This document shows, in pieces, positions 47,201-59,082 of a DNA stretch of 64,000 nt. The DNA comes from Ooceraea biroi. Its lineage: Eukaryota; Arthropoda; Insecta; Hymenoptera; Formicidae. The stretch spans positions 4,278,001-4,342,000 of the forward strand of contig NC_039514.1 in assembly GCF_003672135.1 (NCBI RefSeq). The letters are read 5' to 3'. Both the position numbers and the translations under genes were made by a program. Position 1 is the stretch's first letter. The number at the start of each line of letters is the position of its first letter. The notes below the pieces were generated by a model that saw only the letters and a list, made by a program, of their open reading frames with translations, ran no database searches and was not told the origin of the DNA.

Positions 47201-47350
47201 TAATATTATTAAATAATACTAATAATCAGAATAAAATGTATAGGTTACTTACATTGTATTCAATTTCACTTAATGGAATAGGTTATTTAACGACGAACTA
47301 AAACAATAACACTTCCTCGGCTGCGGTCGGATCTCCCGCCTGAGTCTTCC
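44299..47350 (-). repeat. Third copy (C) of the CIBAR locus, minus
   Basis: Reverse complement of copy B from about 43265 back to 40300. Near-identical through the exons to about 46965, then patchier with real substitutions to about 47350. Separated from B by about 1 kb (43266-44298) that contains the Pro/RGG gene. Lacks about 70 bp seen in A and B near its start. Confidence 0.8.
45075..46880 (-). pseudogene. CIBAR1: CIBAR1/FAM92-like gene, copy C, 7 exons
   Basis: Exons on minus: 46852-46880, 46644-46745, 46390-46521, 45995-46172, 45575-45798, 45266-45436, 45075-45188, each the same length as in copy B. It shares the exon 5 one-base deletion and the ATGAGA at the exon 5 end, so those arose before the B/C duplication or are shared sequence errors. 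Identical exon translations suggest very recent duplication, allelic duplication, or misassembly. Confidence 0.8.
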
Positions 47351-47383
47351 TTCACATTCTCACTCAACTTCTTTTACTACACA

Positions 47384-47464
47384 TCGCAACGACCGCAACG
47401 TCATTCTGTCTTTATTCCTCACTGAACATTGAATAAAGATAGAATGACGTTGCGGTCGTTGCGA
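47384..47464. mobile_element. 81-bp palindrome related to the 6798 MITE
   Basis: Arms TCGCAACGACCGCAACGTCA and complement around a short AT loop, followed by AGTGGAACAC. Same family as 6798-6918. Confidence 0.75.
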
Positions 47465-47693
47465 GCGTCAAGTGGAACACAGCCACAATGCAGTACAATA
47501 TACTATTTGATTGGTGCGAGACACTGCTGTGTCTCTTGATACGCGTATCAAACGATCGGTGTAACTAGGTCATTATCATGGTCTATGACTTACGTCAAAT
47601 GGGTTTGATACATCGACCGTCAGTGACTGGTGTCTACGCCTGTCTCGAATTTGCATCGTAGCAACATTTTACGCAGTTAGCCATAGAAGGAAG
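47465..47693. other. Spacer before Helitron copy 1
   Basis: Contains GGTGCGAGACACTGCTGTGTCTC near 47514, a variant of the short sequence also seen near 34500, 39335 and 43288. No gene. Confidence 0.4.
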
Positions 47694-47983
47694 GAAGATA
47701 TTATCAAAATACGGACCGTCAAAATAAGAACCGAGAAAAGGTTAATTTAGGTATGTCGAGATATAATAAAAGTGTTTTAATTTTTCTTGTACGTGCATTA
47801 GTCGCTCGAGTAATCAGAATTTGTGGATATTTTAATGGTGCAAAGTAAGTGGTATGTTTGCTCGAATTTGCTCATAACAATTGCTCGTGTCGCATTTCCT
47901 CGGTAATTATTTTCTGTAAAATTTCTTAGTGTACGAATACTTTTGATTTCAAGATTCTCTTTTTGAAACAATGCATCTTATTA

Positions 47984-48133
47984 GGCCGGTATTCATAGTC
48001 GCATCTTATATTATATTTAACACCGTCTTAAGTTTATCTGCAGATGCTGTATAGATCATTTCATTGGCTACGGAGTATCTGAAGATACACTTAAGATGGT
48101 CTTAAATATAAGATTCGACTATGAATACCGGCC
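47984..48133. mobile_element. 150-bp MITE with TTA target sites (PIF/Harbinger-like), copy 1
   Basis: Ends GGCCGGTATTCATAGTCGCA and complement (one mismatch in 29), flanked by TTA on both sides. A 3-bp TTA duplication is typical of PIF/Harbinger elements. Interior is non-coding. Confidence 0.7.
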
Positions 48134-48183
48134 TTAGTATGCGAATCATGAGATGTTCTTATTATTAGTTATATAGTTTAAAA

Positions 48184-48400
48184 ATGTTTTGTTTCAGGTT
48201 ACGTTGGTTATATTTAAGTGTTTTTTTTTCTTTTTTCTCTTTTCTATTTTTCTTTCTCTTTTTCTATTTCTATTTCTTTCTATTTTTACATTTTATTTCA
48301 TTTACTCTCTCTCTCTCTCTCTCGCTCGCTCTGTATACATTCCCTTTCCTTTTCTTTATCTCTATTCTTTCTCATTTTTTTTCATTTTATTTATTTTTAA
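48184..48400 (+). repeat. Pyrimidine-rich low-complexity tract, copy 1
   Basis: TTTCTTTT and CTCTCT runs. Several overlapping frames encode Phe/Leu/Ser only. The counterpart is at 55376-55560. Confidence 0.8.
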
Positions 48401-48412
48401 GTTAAGGTCGCT

Positions 48413-48525
48413 TTGCACCCGTATATATACAAGGATCGCTTTGCGCCCGTATCTATACAAGGATACAAGGTCGCTTTGCGCCCATACAAGGTTGGTGAGA
48501 ATAAAAGAAGTGTTGCATAGTTGCA
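48413..48525 (+). repeat. Helitron direct repeat, copy 1
   Basis: Contains iterations of CGCTTTGCGCCC and TATACAAGGAT, then GTTGGTGAGAATAAAAGAAG. The same block lies at 55572-55683 and after the coding region at 62802-62914. Confidence 0.8.
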
Positions 48526-48579
48526 AAAAAATTTGTAAAAGGATTTACAACGTCTCTAAAAGCAAGGGACATTATTTTC

Positions 48580-49560
48580 ATGCCTGCAGAAAAAGATATA
48601 ATTACCAGAGGCGAATGGCTTAGCGATACACATAAATAATTTCCAACGACTTTTAGAAAGTTGTTCAGATTATAGACCTGTTGATACAGTGCTAATACAG
48701 CATCCTGATTCAATAGAACCCATACCGAGAAAGAGAAAGCATATCCAGGTACTACATAGTTCGTTGGGAGGAGAACATTGGGTATGTAGTTATTATGATA
48801 CAAAAAACATGTATTTACGATTCTTTAAATAATAAAATGTTACATGAGCATCATAAACAATTCTTGACGAAATTATTCCCAACACATGACTTTATCAAGT
48901 ATCCTGTCAAATTTCCTACTGTGCAAAGTCAACCCAACGGTAGTGATTGCGGTGTTTTCGCAATAGCTTTTGCAGTTTCATTGTTATTTAACATCAAACC
49001 AGAAAAAAGTAAGGTATGATCACAGCTTAATGCGTTTGCATTTAATAAAAATTTTTGAGACAAATATTATTGAGCATTTTCCTCAATATTTAAACTATGG
49101 CGTTCCTCAGAAGTGCTTCCATTAGCAGTGGTAAGAGAAGACAAGTTGAAGCGGTCCGTATACGTATAAAACGTCAATATGAAAAGAATATGACATATTG
49201 AATCAAGTAAAAGAACTCAAAATTCTCAGCAATGTATGCATAATTTGGAAAAGAATCATGCTAAGAGGAATAAACAGCGGCGTCGATATGAACAGGATTT
49301 AGAAAATAATCGTGCTGAAAAGCGGCGTCGGTATGAAAGAATTTAGTAAAGACGTGCGCAAAAACGAAAACGTTATTTCATAAATTCTGAACGTGAACGA
49401 GAAAGACAAAAAGAATTATCTTCTGATCGTAAGTGGTTTATAATAAACGATATTATCAGAAAAGAAGTCTAATTCGATACTTGAGAATAGAAATAAAAAT
49501 TATGTTACCGAAAATATTTGTAAAAAATATGTCAAAATTCGAGCGAGGAATTTTATAAAA
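48580..49560 (+). pseudogene. Ulp1/C48-like protease region, Helitron copy 1
   Basis: Frames in succession give EWLSDTH, GGEHWV, IYDSLNNKML and QSQPNGSDCGVFAIAF, the Trp, His, Asp, Gln and Cys boxes of Ulp1-type proteases. The YDSL (Asp) box is in frame here, whereas copy 2 has lost one T at that point. A basic Arg-rich tail follows, broken by indels after about 49015. Confidence 0.75.
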
Positions 49561-50218
49561 ATTCGCGATTCTCCGGAAGTATTCGTAAAAATATTTTAGA
49601 CAAGCTCAATATTACAGATTGCAGCAAAGGTTATATTGAAAAACGATTAGAAGTTGAAAAAGTCATACGCTGGTGTATGCATCTAAGAGACTGTAATATT
49701 CGTAATATATATAAAATGTTAACTCTGCTTAAAAACAATCAGAAACATGTTTGACTGTTGCAGAATGTTCTACAGTTGATGACAAATTATGTGCACTATG
49801 TGGCATATCTAGACATACAGCTTCGTCCGAAAATTATTTTGTTGATTCGATTTATCACGATATAATTTCATCTGAAGTCAATATAAGGGAGCATCTATAA
49901 TAAATATGAAAGGACAGACTGAAAATATATTACCCTTGATGGGGGAAGGGCAAAAAATCGTGGTTGTGCAATTCTTTATGTAAAATTAACGATCCGCTTC
50001 TAATTGATCGATATCAAAATTTTTAGAAGCTATAAATATATGTACTTTAAAGAACGTATCAAAACTCATGCACAATATTTATGAATGTACCGTGAAACTT
50101 CAAATGATAAATTAGGCCATACGCATAGCTATTATATTGATTTAAATCTTTATAAAGCGATGTCAGTTCCAATGCAGTTATTATCGCTCATTTCCCAAGT
50201 AAAAATATTAAACGTTTA

Positions 50219-50935
50219 ATGTATCAACTTAAGAATTTTTATCAAAAATTGTTGTATTTGGACGAAGCATTATATTCTGCTGATTTGAATATATTAAATG
50301 AAATTGTAACTTCAGCACAAGAAAAAGTAGATATGTACAAGCATCAGCAAACTGAAATAATTTTGAGTGATGATGATATTATTTCTAAATATCATAATGC
50401 ATTTACGGTTTTGAAAAAACGTTCACTGGACACACCGCGGTATATTTGTATATCGTGTGAGAGACTTTGTTATAAAAGAAGTGTTTCTAAACTTAGTGAA
50501 TGTAAAAAGCACGAACTAATTCAATTTGGAAAAATTTGATGGCATATGTAGAACAACAAAAAATCAATCCGCAATATATATGTCATTATTGTGATCGGAA
50601 ATTTCGTAGCGGTTTGATGCCTGCTTACTGCATTCTAAATAATTTCTCTGTAAATGATGTACCTGAGGTAATATCGTCTCTTCATGATTTTGAGAAGTTG
50701 CTTTTACAAAGAGCTAAAGCTTTTCAAACTGTTGTTAAAATGGAACAGTTATTAATAAAAAATACCTGAAAGACAAAAGATACAAAAAGTTAAAGGTAGA
50801 ACATTTCATTTACCACTTCCTTTACAACAGACTTTAAATAAATTATGTTCTAACACTGATCCAATAAACCTAAATCACGAATTCATTTTACTTCGAAATG
50901 GTCCAACTAAATCAAAAATTATCTGGGAAGATTTA
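50219..50935 (+). pseudogene. DUF6570 region, Helitron copy 1
   Basis: Zinc-type CISCERLCYKR and YICHYCDRKF, then GLMPAYCILNN and LLLQRAKAFQTVVKM: the DUF6570 domain found upstream of Helitron_like_N. Frame changes occur near 50515 and 50745. Unlike copy 2, the sequence near 50898 (RNGPTKSKIIWEDLVD) keeps the frame into the next domain. Confidence 0.8.
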
Positions 50936-51670
50936 GTGGATATTAAAAAAGTATTTGAAGCTCTAATATGGTTGAAAAATAATAATCCATTATATTCTAA
51001 AATTGTACTGCCCGAAACTCACGATAAACTATTTTTAGGGAATTTGGATAATGTAGAATTTGAAATGCAAGAAACAGAAAATGCTATAGAAACAGAAAAT
51101 GATGTAGAAACAGAAAATGATGTCGAAGTTACATTACATGACCAACGTAAGGCAATGCTGACTCAAAAAGATAAAGATGATAGTTATTACGAACAGTTTA
51201 CTATAGTTCCTCTACATGCAAATAAAGAAAATCAAACTGCGAGTACCTTATATCAAGTGTTACCAATTCAGGATTCACCCTTGGATAATCGGGAAAAAAA
51301 TTTGGATTTGATGTGTTTTCCAGATTTATTCCCACTTGGTTGTAATGGCGAATGTGATGAAACTAGACCGGTGAAACTTCAGGAACATGAATATGTTAAA
51401 TGTCGTTTTACGTCTAGGCATCCACAATTTAGAGTAAATCAACAATACTTGTTTTATGAGTTAAATAAGGCGATTATTCGTCAGTTAAGTCGTGGAATTT
51501 ACCATCAACTGAATATAACTAATCCACGGATTCGTTACACGGCTGCGGAATATTTAGAGGCTATGTCGAAAGAAATTTTGGAATCCGACTTAAATACAAT
51601 GTTTTCTTCACTTCGAAATACGGAACAATATTGGCGTAGACCGAGAAGTGATTTGTCTTGTATGACATAA
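50936..51670 (+). pseudogene. Helitron_like_N domain, copy 1
   Basis: Same protein segment as 58109-58843 with one residue difference seen. CFPDLFPLGCNGECDETRPV and AAEYLEAMSKEI mark the Helitron_like_N family. Ends at an in-frame TAA (51668-51670) at a position shared with copy 2. Homologous reading continues beyond the stop. Confidence 0.85.
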
Positions 51671-51699
51671 CATTACGGACCTGCGACATGGTTTCTAAC

Positions 51700-53827
51700 G
51701 TTAAGTTCTAGTGAATGGCTATGGGACGATTTAGGTGAATATATTCGTGAAGTCAATGGATGGCAAAACTCTTCATTGAGTACCAGTGACTTGTTGCTAA
51801 AGATCCTGTATCAACGTCGCGATTTCTTGATAATAAATTTCGGGCAATGCTTGATTTTATTTGTTCCAAAGATTGTCCGATCGGTGAAGTAACACACTAT
51901 TTTTTGTGACGAGAATATCAAGGTAGAGGTATACACATTTCCATTTACTATTTGGATTAAAGATGCACCGATTTTCGGTGAATCTTCTATTCAAGAAGTG
52001 TCTGAATTTATTTCAAAATACATAAGCTGCAAACTGCCAGATAAAATATTTTGCCATTATTGTACAGATGCGTTGATACGCATCAACGACACAAACATAA
52101 TGATTATTGTCTACGTTCTAAAAAAGTAGGACGTAAAGTTGTTCGTAGGTGTCGGTTTGGATTTCCTCGTCCCGTTACTGAACAGTAAAATGAGAGATGT
52201 GCCAACTGCAATAGCAGGTAGAAAACAATTAAAACATAAAAGCAAATTGTACGATCTTCCTCGAAAAAATAATGAAGTCGATATTAATGATTATAATCCT
52301 GCTACTCTTACTGCATGGGAAGGAAATATGGATATACAATTTATTGGTAAAAATCGACATTGCTCACTTGGTACGTTACCAATATTTGAATAAAACAGCG
52401 AAAAGTGAGTTATCTGATTTTGATCTTGCCAATTGTAAGAATATAAAAATAAATCATTGGCAAGTGTTCTATGGAATTTTGGTTTACGATCCATAAGCAA
52501 TAGAGAATGTGGAGCTCTTGAAGCTGCTGATACGTTGCTAGGTATTCCTTTATATGGGACTGATCGAAATACGACGATTAAATGGTTAGATGTTAATGTA
52601 ATACGGCAGAGGAAATTAAAAAATCGTAAAGAAATTGAAGCTCTTGATGGTGAATCTACAGATATATTTCATCCATCTTTAGTAGATAATTATTATCGAA
52701 TAGACCGGAAGAATTAGAATCTGTGTCTCTTTATGAATTCGCACAATGGTATGATATCACGACAATCGAACCGCGAAATAATATTATTGAATACTATAAA
52801 ATAGATAATAGTCATTACTTAAACGGCGTCAACGTGGATGTCTTATTAATCATTATAAATATAATGTTAATATCGACCGGAAGAATATTTCTTTTCATTA
52901 CTGCTTATGTTTAAACCATGGCGGAAATTAGAGGATCTTAGAGATAGTTGTGATACTTATGCGGAATCATTTCATAAAGTAAAACTGCATCTTACGGAGG
53001 CATTGCAATACCATGAAAAGCTAGAAGAATTAAAAAAAGCATTTGAAACTGCGCAAGAGTTAGTTCGGCATTACTAGATGAAGAATTACAAAAAAACGTG
53101 TCTCAGGATGACCCTGACAATCCGATAGGCGTTCAAAATATAGAAGCTGGTGAAGCAATGCAAGATTTTAGAGATCTTGGTAATAAAAATAGACGAGAAA
53201 ATTATGTGTCTCAAATGATAGCACAATTAAATACGGATAAAAAAGGACATTCGATAGAGTCATTGATACTATAAGGTCAGATAATTCGATATTACGATTG
53301 TATATTAGCGGAGAAGGTGGAACTGGAAAGAGTTTCTTAATTAAAACAATTAAGTGTTGGATAAAACAATATCTCAATAAAGATACCGCTATAGCGGCAC
53401 CTACTGGCATAGCAGCATTTAATGTAGACGGTTTGACAGTTCATAGATTGCTTCAATTACTGTTGAACATGGTCTTACTCCAAACTATAAACAATTGTCT
53501 GATCATGTGTTAAAAGTTTTACGAGCAGATCTCAAGGATGTTGTTCTTTTTGTGATTGATGAAGTGTCAATGATATCTAATTTGACTTTAATGTATATAC
53601 ATCTTCGATTGTCTGAAATATTTACTAATGATGTGAAGACGGTTGGTTCGGTCGAAAGCACATTCTTTTATTTGGCGATCTGCTTCAATTACCTCCTGTA
53701 CGTGAAGATCCTATTTTTGTACGATTACCAAATGACAAAATTAATAAATGTGTGGTTCTTTAACTGCTGTTAATTTATGGACTACATTATTTGATATGAT
53801 GTTGACGATCAATATGCGTTAGCAAGG
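51700..53827 (+). pseudogene. Rep and PIF1 helicase region, copy 1
   Basis: Fragments of the Rep and helicase domains in many short frames: RDVPTAIAGRKQ, then Walker A GEGGTGKSF (53298-53513) and Walker B FVIDEVSM (53495-53773). The HUH motif codons near 51930 have lost a base. Same TAG at 53820-53822 as copy 2. Confidence 0.8.
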
Positions 53828-54900
53828 GCATTATATTCAGGTGCTGATTGAAATATTTGAAATGAATTGTACGATTAGCAGTAAAAAGTAGATATGTAAC
53901 ATACGAATGGAAATTTTGGAGTGATGATGATGATTATTTTAAATATCAATAATAGCATATAGAGGTTGATTGAAAAACGTTCACTGGAACACACCGCGGA
54001 AGTTTGTAGTATCGGTGGGAGAGGACTTTGTATAAGAAGATAGCTGATTCTAAACTTAGTGAATGGTAAAATCCGCACGAATAATTATTTGAAAATTTGA
54101 ATGGATATGGTAGAACAAAAAATCAATCCGCAATTTAATGTTATATGTGATCGGAATTTCGTAGGTTTGATGCATGTACTATCGCATCTAGTAATAATTT
54201 CTCTGTAACATGATTACATGAGGTAATCAGTCCTTCATGATTTTGAGAAAGTTGTTTTCCAAAGAGCTAAAGTTTTCAAATCTGTGTTAAAATATGGATA
54301 TTATTAGAAAAAAAGTCTATATAAAAAGAAAATATGAAGGTAAAAAAGGAGAAATTTCATTTACGATTTCTTTAAACAGACTTTAAATAAATTATGTTTC
54401 TAAATGATACATAGAACTTCACGATTTATTTATTCGAAATGGTCCATAAATCAAATAATATCTGGGAAGATTTAGTGGATAACTTAAAGAAAGTATTTGA
54501 AGTTAATATGTGAAAATATAATCCATTAATTCTAAAATTGTACTGACGAACTCACCGATAAACTATTTTTAGGATTTGGATAATGTGATTTGAAATGCAA
54601 GAACGAAAATGCTGAGAACGAAAATGATGTAGAAACAGAAAATGATGTCGAAGTTACATTATGACAGAAGTAAGACATGCTGATCAAAAGATTAAGATTG
54701 ATAGTTATTACGCACATCTTACTATAGTTCTCTACATGCAATATAAAACAATAACTGCGAGTACTTATATAAGTGTTACAATCAAGGATTCCCTTGCGAT
54801 AATCGTGGAAAAAATTTGGATTTGTGTGTTTTCGCAAATTTCTTCCATCTTGGTTTAATGGGGGAATGTGTGGAAATATGAGCGGAACTTAGAAGCATGA
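53828..54900 (+). repeat. Scrambled third Helitron fragment (1b)
   Basis: A noisy copy of about 57438-58562 (the DUF6570 region into Helitron_like_N), joined abruptly to copy 1 at its left and to the start of copy 2 at its right. Differences are dense one- and two-base indels. No frame is maintained. Confidence 0.75.
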
Positions 54901-55179
54901 GGAAGATATTATCAAAATACGGACCGTCAAAATAAGAACCGAGAAAAGGTTAATTTAGGTATGTCGAGATAAAAGTGTTTTAATTTTTCTTGTACGTGCA
55001 TTAGTCGTCGAGTAATCAATTTGTGGATATTTTAATGGTGCAAAGTAAGTGGTATGTTTGCTCGAATTTGCTCATAACAATTGCTCGTGTCGCATTTCCT
55101 CGGTAATTATTTTCTGTAAATTTCTTAGTGTATACTTTTGATTTCAAGATTCTCTTTTTGAAACAATGCCATCTTATTA

Positions 55180-55324
55180 GCCGGTATTCATAGTATCTAT
55201 ATTATATTTAACACCGTCTTAAGTTTATCTGCAGATGCTGTATAGATCATTTCATTGGCTACGGAGTATCTGAAGATACACTTAAGATGGTCTTAAATAT
55301 AAGATTCGACTATGAATACCGGCC
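55180..55324. mobile_element. TTA-flanked MITE, copy 2
   Basis: Counterpart of 47984-48133 with small deletions; ends GCCGGTATTCATAG and ACTATGAATACCGGCC with TTA on both sides. It lies inside the duplicated unit, so it is part of the duplication rather than an independent insertion. Confidence 0.65.
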
Positions 55325-55375
55325 TTAGTATGCGAATCATGAGATGTTATTATTAGTTATATAGTTTAAAATGTT

Positions 55376-55683
55376 TTGTTTCAGGTTCACTGGTTATATT
55401 TAAGTGTTTTTTTTCTTTTTTCTTTTCTATTTTTCTTTCTCTTTCTATTTCTATTTTCTATTTTTACATTTTATTTATTTACTCTCTCTCTCTCTCTCTC
55501 GGTATACACTTTCCTTTTCTTTATCTCTATTCTTTCTCATTTTTTCATTTTATTTATTTTAAGGTCGCTTTGCACCCGTATATATACAAGGATCGCTTTG
55601 CGCCCGTATCTATACAAGGATACAAGGTCGCTTTGCGCCCATACAAGGTTGGTGAGAATAAAAGAAGTGTTGCATAGTTGCAA
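55376..55683 (+). repeat. Pyrimidine tract and direct repeat, copy 2
   Basis: 55376-55560 is the pyrimidine-rich tract. 55572-55683 is the 110-bp direct repeat with CGCTTTGCGCCC units that recurs at 62802-62914. Confidence 0.75.
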
Positions 55684-55738
55684 AAAAATTTGTAAAAGGA
55701 TTTACAACGTCTCTAAAAGCAAGGGACATTATTTTCAT

Positions 55739-56721
55739 GCCTGCAGAAAAAGATATAATTACCAGAGGCGAATGGCTTAGCGATACACATAAATAATTTC
55801 CAACGACTTTTAGAAAGTTGTTCAGATTATAGACCTGTTGATACAGTGCTAATACAGCATCCTGATTCATAGAACCCATACCGAGAAAGAGAAAGCATAT
55901 CCAGGTACTACATAGTTCGTTGGGAGGAGAACATTGGGTTATGTAGTTATTATGATACAAAAAACATGTATTTACGATTCTTAAATAATAAAATGTTACA
56001 TGAGCATCATAAACAATTCTTGACGAAATTATTCCCAACACATGACTTTATCAAGTATCCTGTCAAATTTCCTACTGTGCAAAGTCAACCCAACGGTAGT
56101 GATTGCGGTGTTTTCGCAATAGCTTTTGCAGTTTCATTGTTATTTAACATCAAACCAGAAAAAGTAAGGTATGATCACAGCTTAATGCGTTTGCATTTAA
56201 TAAAAATTTTTGAGACAAATATTATTGAGCATTTTCCTCAATATTTAAACTATGGCGTTCCTCAGAAAGTGCTTCCATTAGCAGTGGTAAGAGCAAGACA
56301 AGTTGAAGCGGTCCGTATACGTATAAAACGTCAATATGAAAAGGAATATGACATATTGAATCAAGTAAAAGAAACTCAAAATTCTCAGCAATGTATGCAT
56401 AATTTGGAAAAGAATCATGCTAAGAGGAATAAACAGCGGCGTCGATATGAACAGGATTTAGAAAATAATCGTGCTGAAAAGCGGCGTCGGTATGACAAGA
56501 ATTTAGTAAAAGAACGTGCGCAAAAACGAAAACGTTATTTCATAAATTCTGAACGTGAACGAGAAAGACAAAAAGAATTATCTTCTGATCGTAAGTGGCT
56601 TTATAATAACGATATTATCAGAAAAGAAAGTCTAATTCGATACTTGAGAATAGAAATAAAAATTATGTTGCCGAAAATATTTGTAAAAAATATGTCAAAA
56701 TTCGAGCGAAGAATTTTATAA
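55739..56721 (+). pseudogene. Ulp1/C48-like protease region with Arg-rich tail, copy 2
   Basis: Ulp1-type proteases cleave SUMO or similar modifiers. Read across frames: ITRGEWLSDTHI (entry Trp box), GGEHWVCSYYD (catalytic His), the Asp box (one T lost, reads YLRFLNN instead of YDSLNN), then QSQPNGSDCGVFAIAFAVSL (Gln and catalytic Cys). 55966-56721 is one open frame; its tail repeats RRRYEQDLENN, KRRRYDKNL and KRKRY units, a basic coiled coil often seen at Helitron N-termini. Frame changes at about 55790, 55870 and 55980. Substrate unknown. Confidence 0.75.
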
Positions 56722-56724
56722 AAA

Positions 56725-57372
56725 TTTGCGATTCTCCGGAAGTATTCGTAAAAAATATTTTAGACAAGTTCAATATTACAGATTGCAGCAAAGGTTATAT
56801 TGAAAAACGATTAGAAGTTGAAAAAGTCATACGCTGGTGTATGCATCTAAGAGACTAATATTCGTAATATATATAAAGTGTTAACTCTGCTTAAAAACAA
56901 ATCAGAAACATGTTTGACTGTTGCAGAATGTTCTACAGTTGATGACAAATTACGTGCACTATATGGCATATCTAGACATACAGCTTCGTCCGAAAATTAT
57001 TTTGTTGATTCGATTTATCACGATATAATTTCATCTGAAGTCAATATAAGGGAGCATCTAATAATAAATATGAAAGGACAGACTGAAAATATATTACCCT
57101 TGATGGAGGGAAGGGCAAAAAAATCGTGGTTGTGCAATTCTTTATGTAAAATTAACGATCCGCTTCTAATTGATAGATATCAAAAATTTTTAGAAGCTAT
57201 AAATATATGTACTTTAAAGAACGTATCAAAACTCATGCACAATATTTATGAATGTACCGTGAAAACTTCAAATGATAAATTAGGCCATACGCATAGCTGT
57301 TATATTGATTTAAAGCTTTGTAAAGCGATGTCAGTTCCAATGCAGTTATTATCCCTCATTTCCCCAAAGTAA
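56725..57372 (+). CDS. Helitron linker region, unknown function
   Basis: The open frame at 56878-57372 encodes about 160 residues with several Cys and His (VAECSTVDDKL, KKSWLCNSLCKIND, MHNIYECTVK, HSCYIDLKLCKAM). Upstream DNA to 56725 is coding in another frame (DSPEVFVKNILDKFNITDCS). It lies between the protease-like part and DUF6570. The Cys pattern suggests a metal-binding region, but I do not recognise a family. Confidence 0.5.
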
Positions 57373-57419
57373 GAAATATTAAACGTTTAATGTATTAACT
57401 TAAGAATTTTTATCAAAAA

Positions 57420-58109
57420 TTGTTGTATTTGGACGAAGCATTATATTCTGCTGATTTGAATATATTAAATGAAATTGTAACTTCAGCACAAGAAAAAGTA
57501 GATATGTACAAGCATCAGCAAACTGAAATAATTTTGAGTGATGATGATATTATTTCTAAATATCATAATGCATTTACGATTTTGAAAAAACGTTCACTGG
57601 ACACACCGCGGTATATTTGTATATCGTGTGAGAGACTTTGTTATAAAAGAAGTGTTTCTAAACTTAGTGAACGTAAAAAAGCACGAACTAATCCAATTTG
57701 GAAAGATTTGATGGCATATGTAGAGCAACAAAAAATTAATCCGCAATATATATGTCATTATTGTGATCGGAAATTTCGTAGCGGTTTGATGCCTGCTTAC
57801 TGCATTCTAAATAATTTCTCTGTAAATGATGTACCTGAGGTAATATCGTCTCTTCATGATTTTGAGAAGTTGCTTTTACAAAGAGCTAAAGCTTTTCAAA
57901 CTGTTGTTAAAATGGGAACAGTTATTAATAAAAAAATACCTGAAAGACAAAAGATACAAAAAGTTAAAGGTAGAACATTTCATTTACCACTTCCTTTACA
58001 ACAGACTTTAAATAAATTATGTTCTAACACTGATCCAATAAACCTAAATCACGAATTCATTTTACTTCGAAATGTCCAACTAAATCAAAAATTATCTGGG
58101 AAGATTTAG
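57420..58109 (+). CDS. DUF6570 region of the Helitron, copy 2
   Basis: About 229 residues. YICISCERLCYKRSV and YICHYCDRKFRSGLMPAYCI provide Cys pairs for zinc binding. Then VISSLHDFEKLLLQRAKAFQ, GTVINKKIPERQ and FHLPLPLQQTLNKL, all DUF6570 signatures, a domain regularly found before Helitron_like_N. At about 58073 one G is missing relative to copy 1, so the frame fails just before the next domain. Confidence 0.85.
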   Translation: MLYLDEALYSADLNILNEIVTSAQEKVDMYKHQQTEIILSDDDIISKYHNAFTILKKRSLDTPRYICISCERLCYKRSVSKLSERKKARTNPIWKDLMAYVEQQKINPQYICHYCDRKFRSGLMPAYCILNNFSVNDVPEVISSLHDFEKLLLQRAKAFQTVVKMGTVINKKIPERQKIQKVKGRTFHLPLPLQQTLNKLCSNTDPINLNHEFILLRNVQLNQKLSGKI

Positions 58110-59082
58110 TGGATATTAAAAAAGTATTTGAAGCTCTAATATGGTTGAAAAATAATAATCCATTATATTCTAAAATTGTACTGCCCGAAACTCACGATAA
58201 ACTATTTTTAGGGAATTTGGATAATGTAGAATTTGAAATGCAAGAAACAGAAAATGCTGTAGAAACAGAAAATGATGTAGAAACAGAAAATGATGTCGAA
58301 GTTACATTACATGACCAACGTAAGGCAATGCTGACTCAAAAAGATAAAGATGATAGTTATTACGAACAGTTTACTATAGTTCCTCTACATGCAAATAAAG
58401 AAAATCAAACTGCGAGTACCTTATATCAAGTGTTACCAATTCAGGATTCACCCTTGGATAATCGGGAAAAAAATTTGGATTTGATGTGTTTTCCAGATTT
58501 ATTCCCACTTGGTTGTAATGGCGAATGTGATGAAACTAGACCGGTGAAACTTCAGGAACATGAATATGTTAAATGTCGTTTTACGTCTAGGCATCCACAA
58601 TTTAGAGTAAATCAACAATACTTGTTTTATGAGTTAAATAAGGCGATTATTCGTCAGTTAAGTCGTGGAATTTACCATCAACTGAATATAACTAATCCAC
58701 GGATTCGTTACACGGCTGCGGAATATTTAGAGGCTATGTCGAAAGAAATTTTGGAATCCGACTTAAATACAATGTTTTCTTCACTTCGAAATACGGAACA
58801 ATATTGGCGTAGACCGAGAAGTGATTTGTCTTGTATGACATAACATTACGGACCTGCGACATGGTTTCTAACGTTAAGTTCTAGTGAATGGCTATGGGAC
58901 GATTTAGGTGAATATATTCGTGAAGTCAATGGATGGCAAAACTCTTCATTGAGTACCAGTGCACTTGTTGCTAAAGATCCTGTATCAACGTCGCGATTTC
59001 TTGATAATAAATTTCGGGCAATGCTTGATTTTATTTGTTCCAAAGATTGTCCGATCGGTGAAGTAACACACTATTTTTGTGA
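58109..59082 (+). pseudogene. Helitron_like_N domain, interrupted by TAA
   Basis: Starts in the segment DIKKVFEALIWLKNNN, passes an acidic repeat (three ETEN-type units), then MCFPDLFPLGCNGECDET, KLQEHEYVKCRF, QYLFYELNKAIIRQLSRGIY and EQYWRRPRSDLSCMT. An in-frame TAA (58841-58843) sits where relatives have a residue between CM(I/T)R and HYGP; reading then continues HYGPATWFLTLSSSEWLWDD. The region links to the Rep domain through a frame change and TGA near 59080. Confidence 0.88.

Larger units (their letters stand above)
47694..53827 (+). mobile_element. Helitron copy 1, indel-riddled
   Basis: Direct repeat of 54901 to about 61020. Almost all differences are single-base indels, which break nearly every frame. 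It ends at the helicase TAG-CAAGGG point (53820-53828) and joins directly to a scrambled internal fragment. The region after the helicase, with the USP-like domain, is absent. Confidence 0.85.

Noticed and set aside
48184..48405. Phe-rich membrane-like protein before the Helitron
   Set aside because: Pyrimidine low-complexity DNA; frames differ between the two copies, so there is no selection on the protein.
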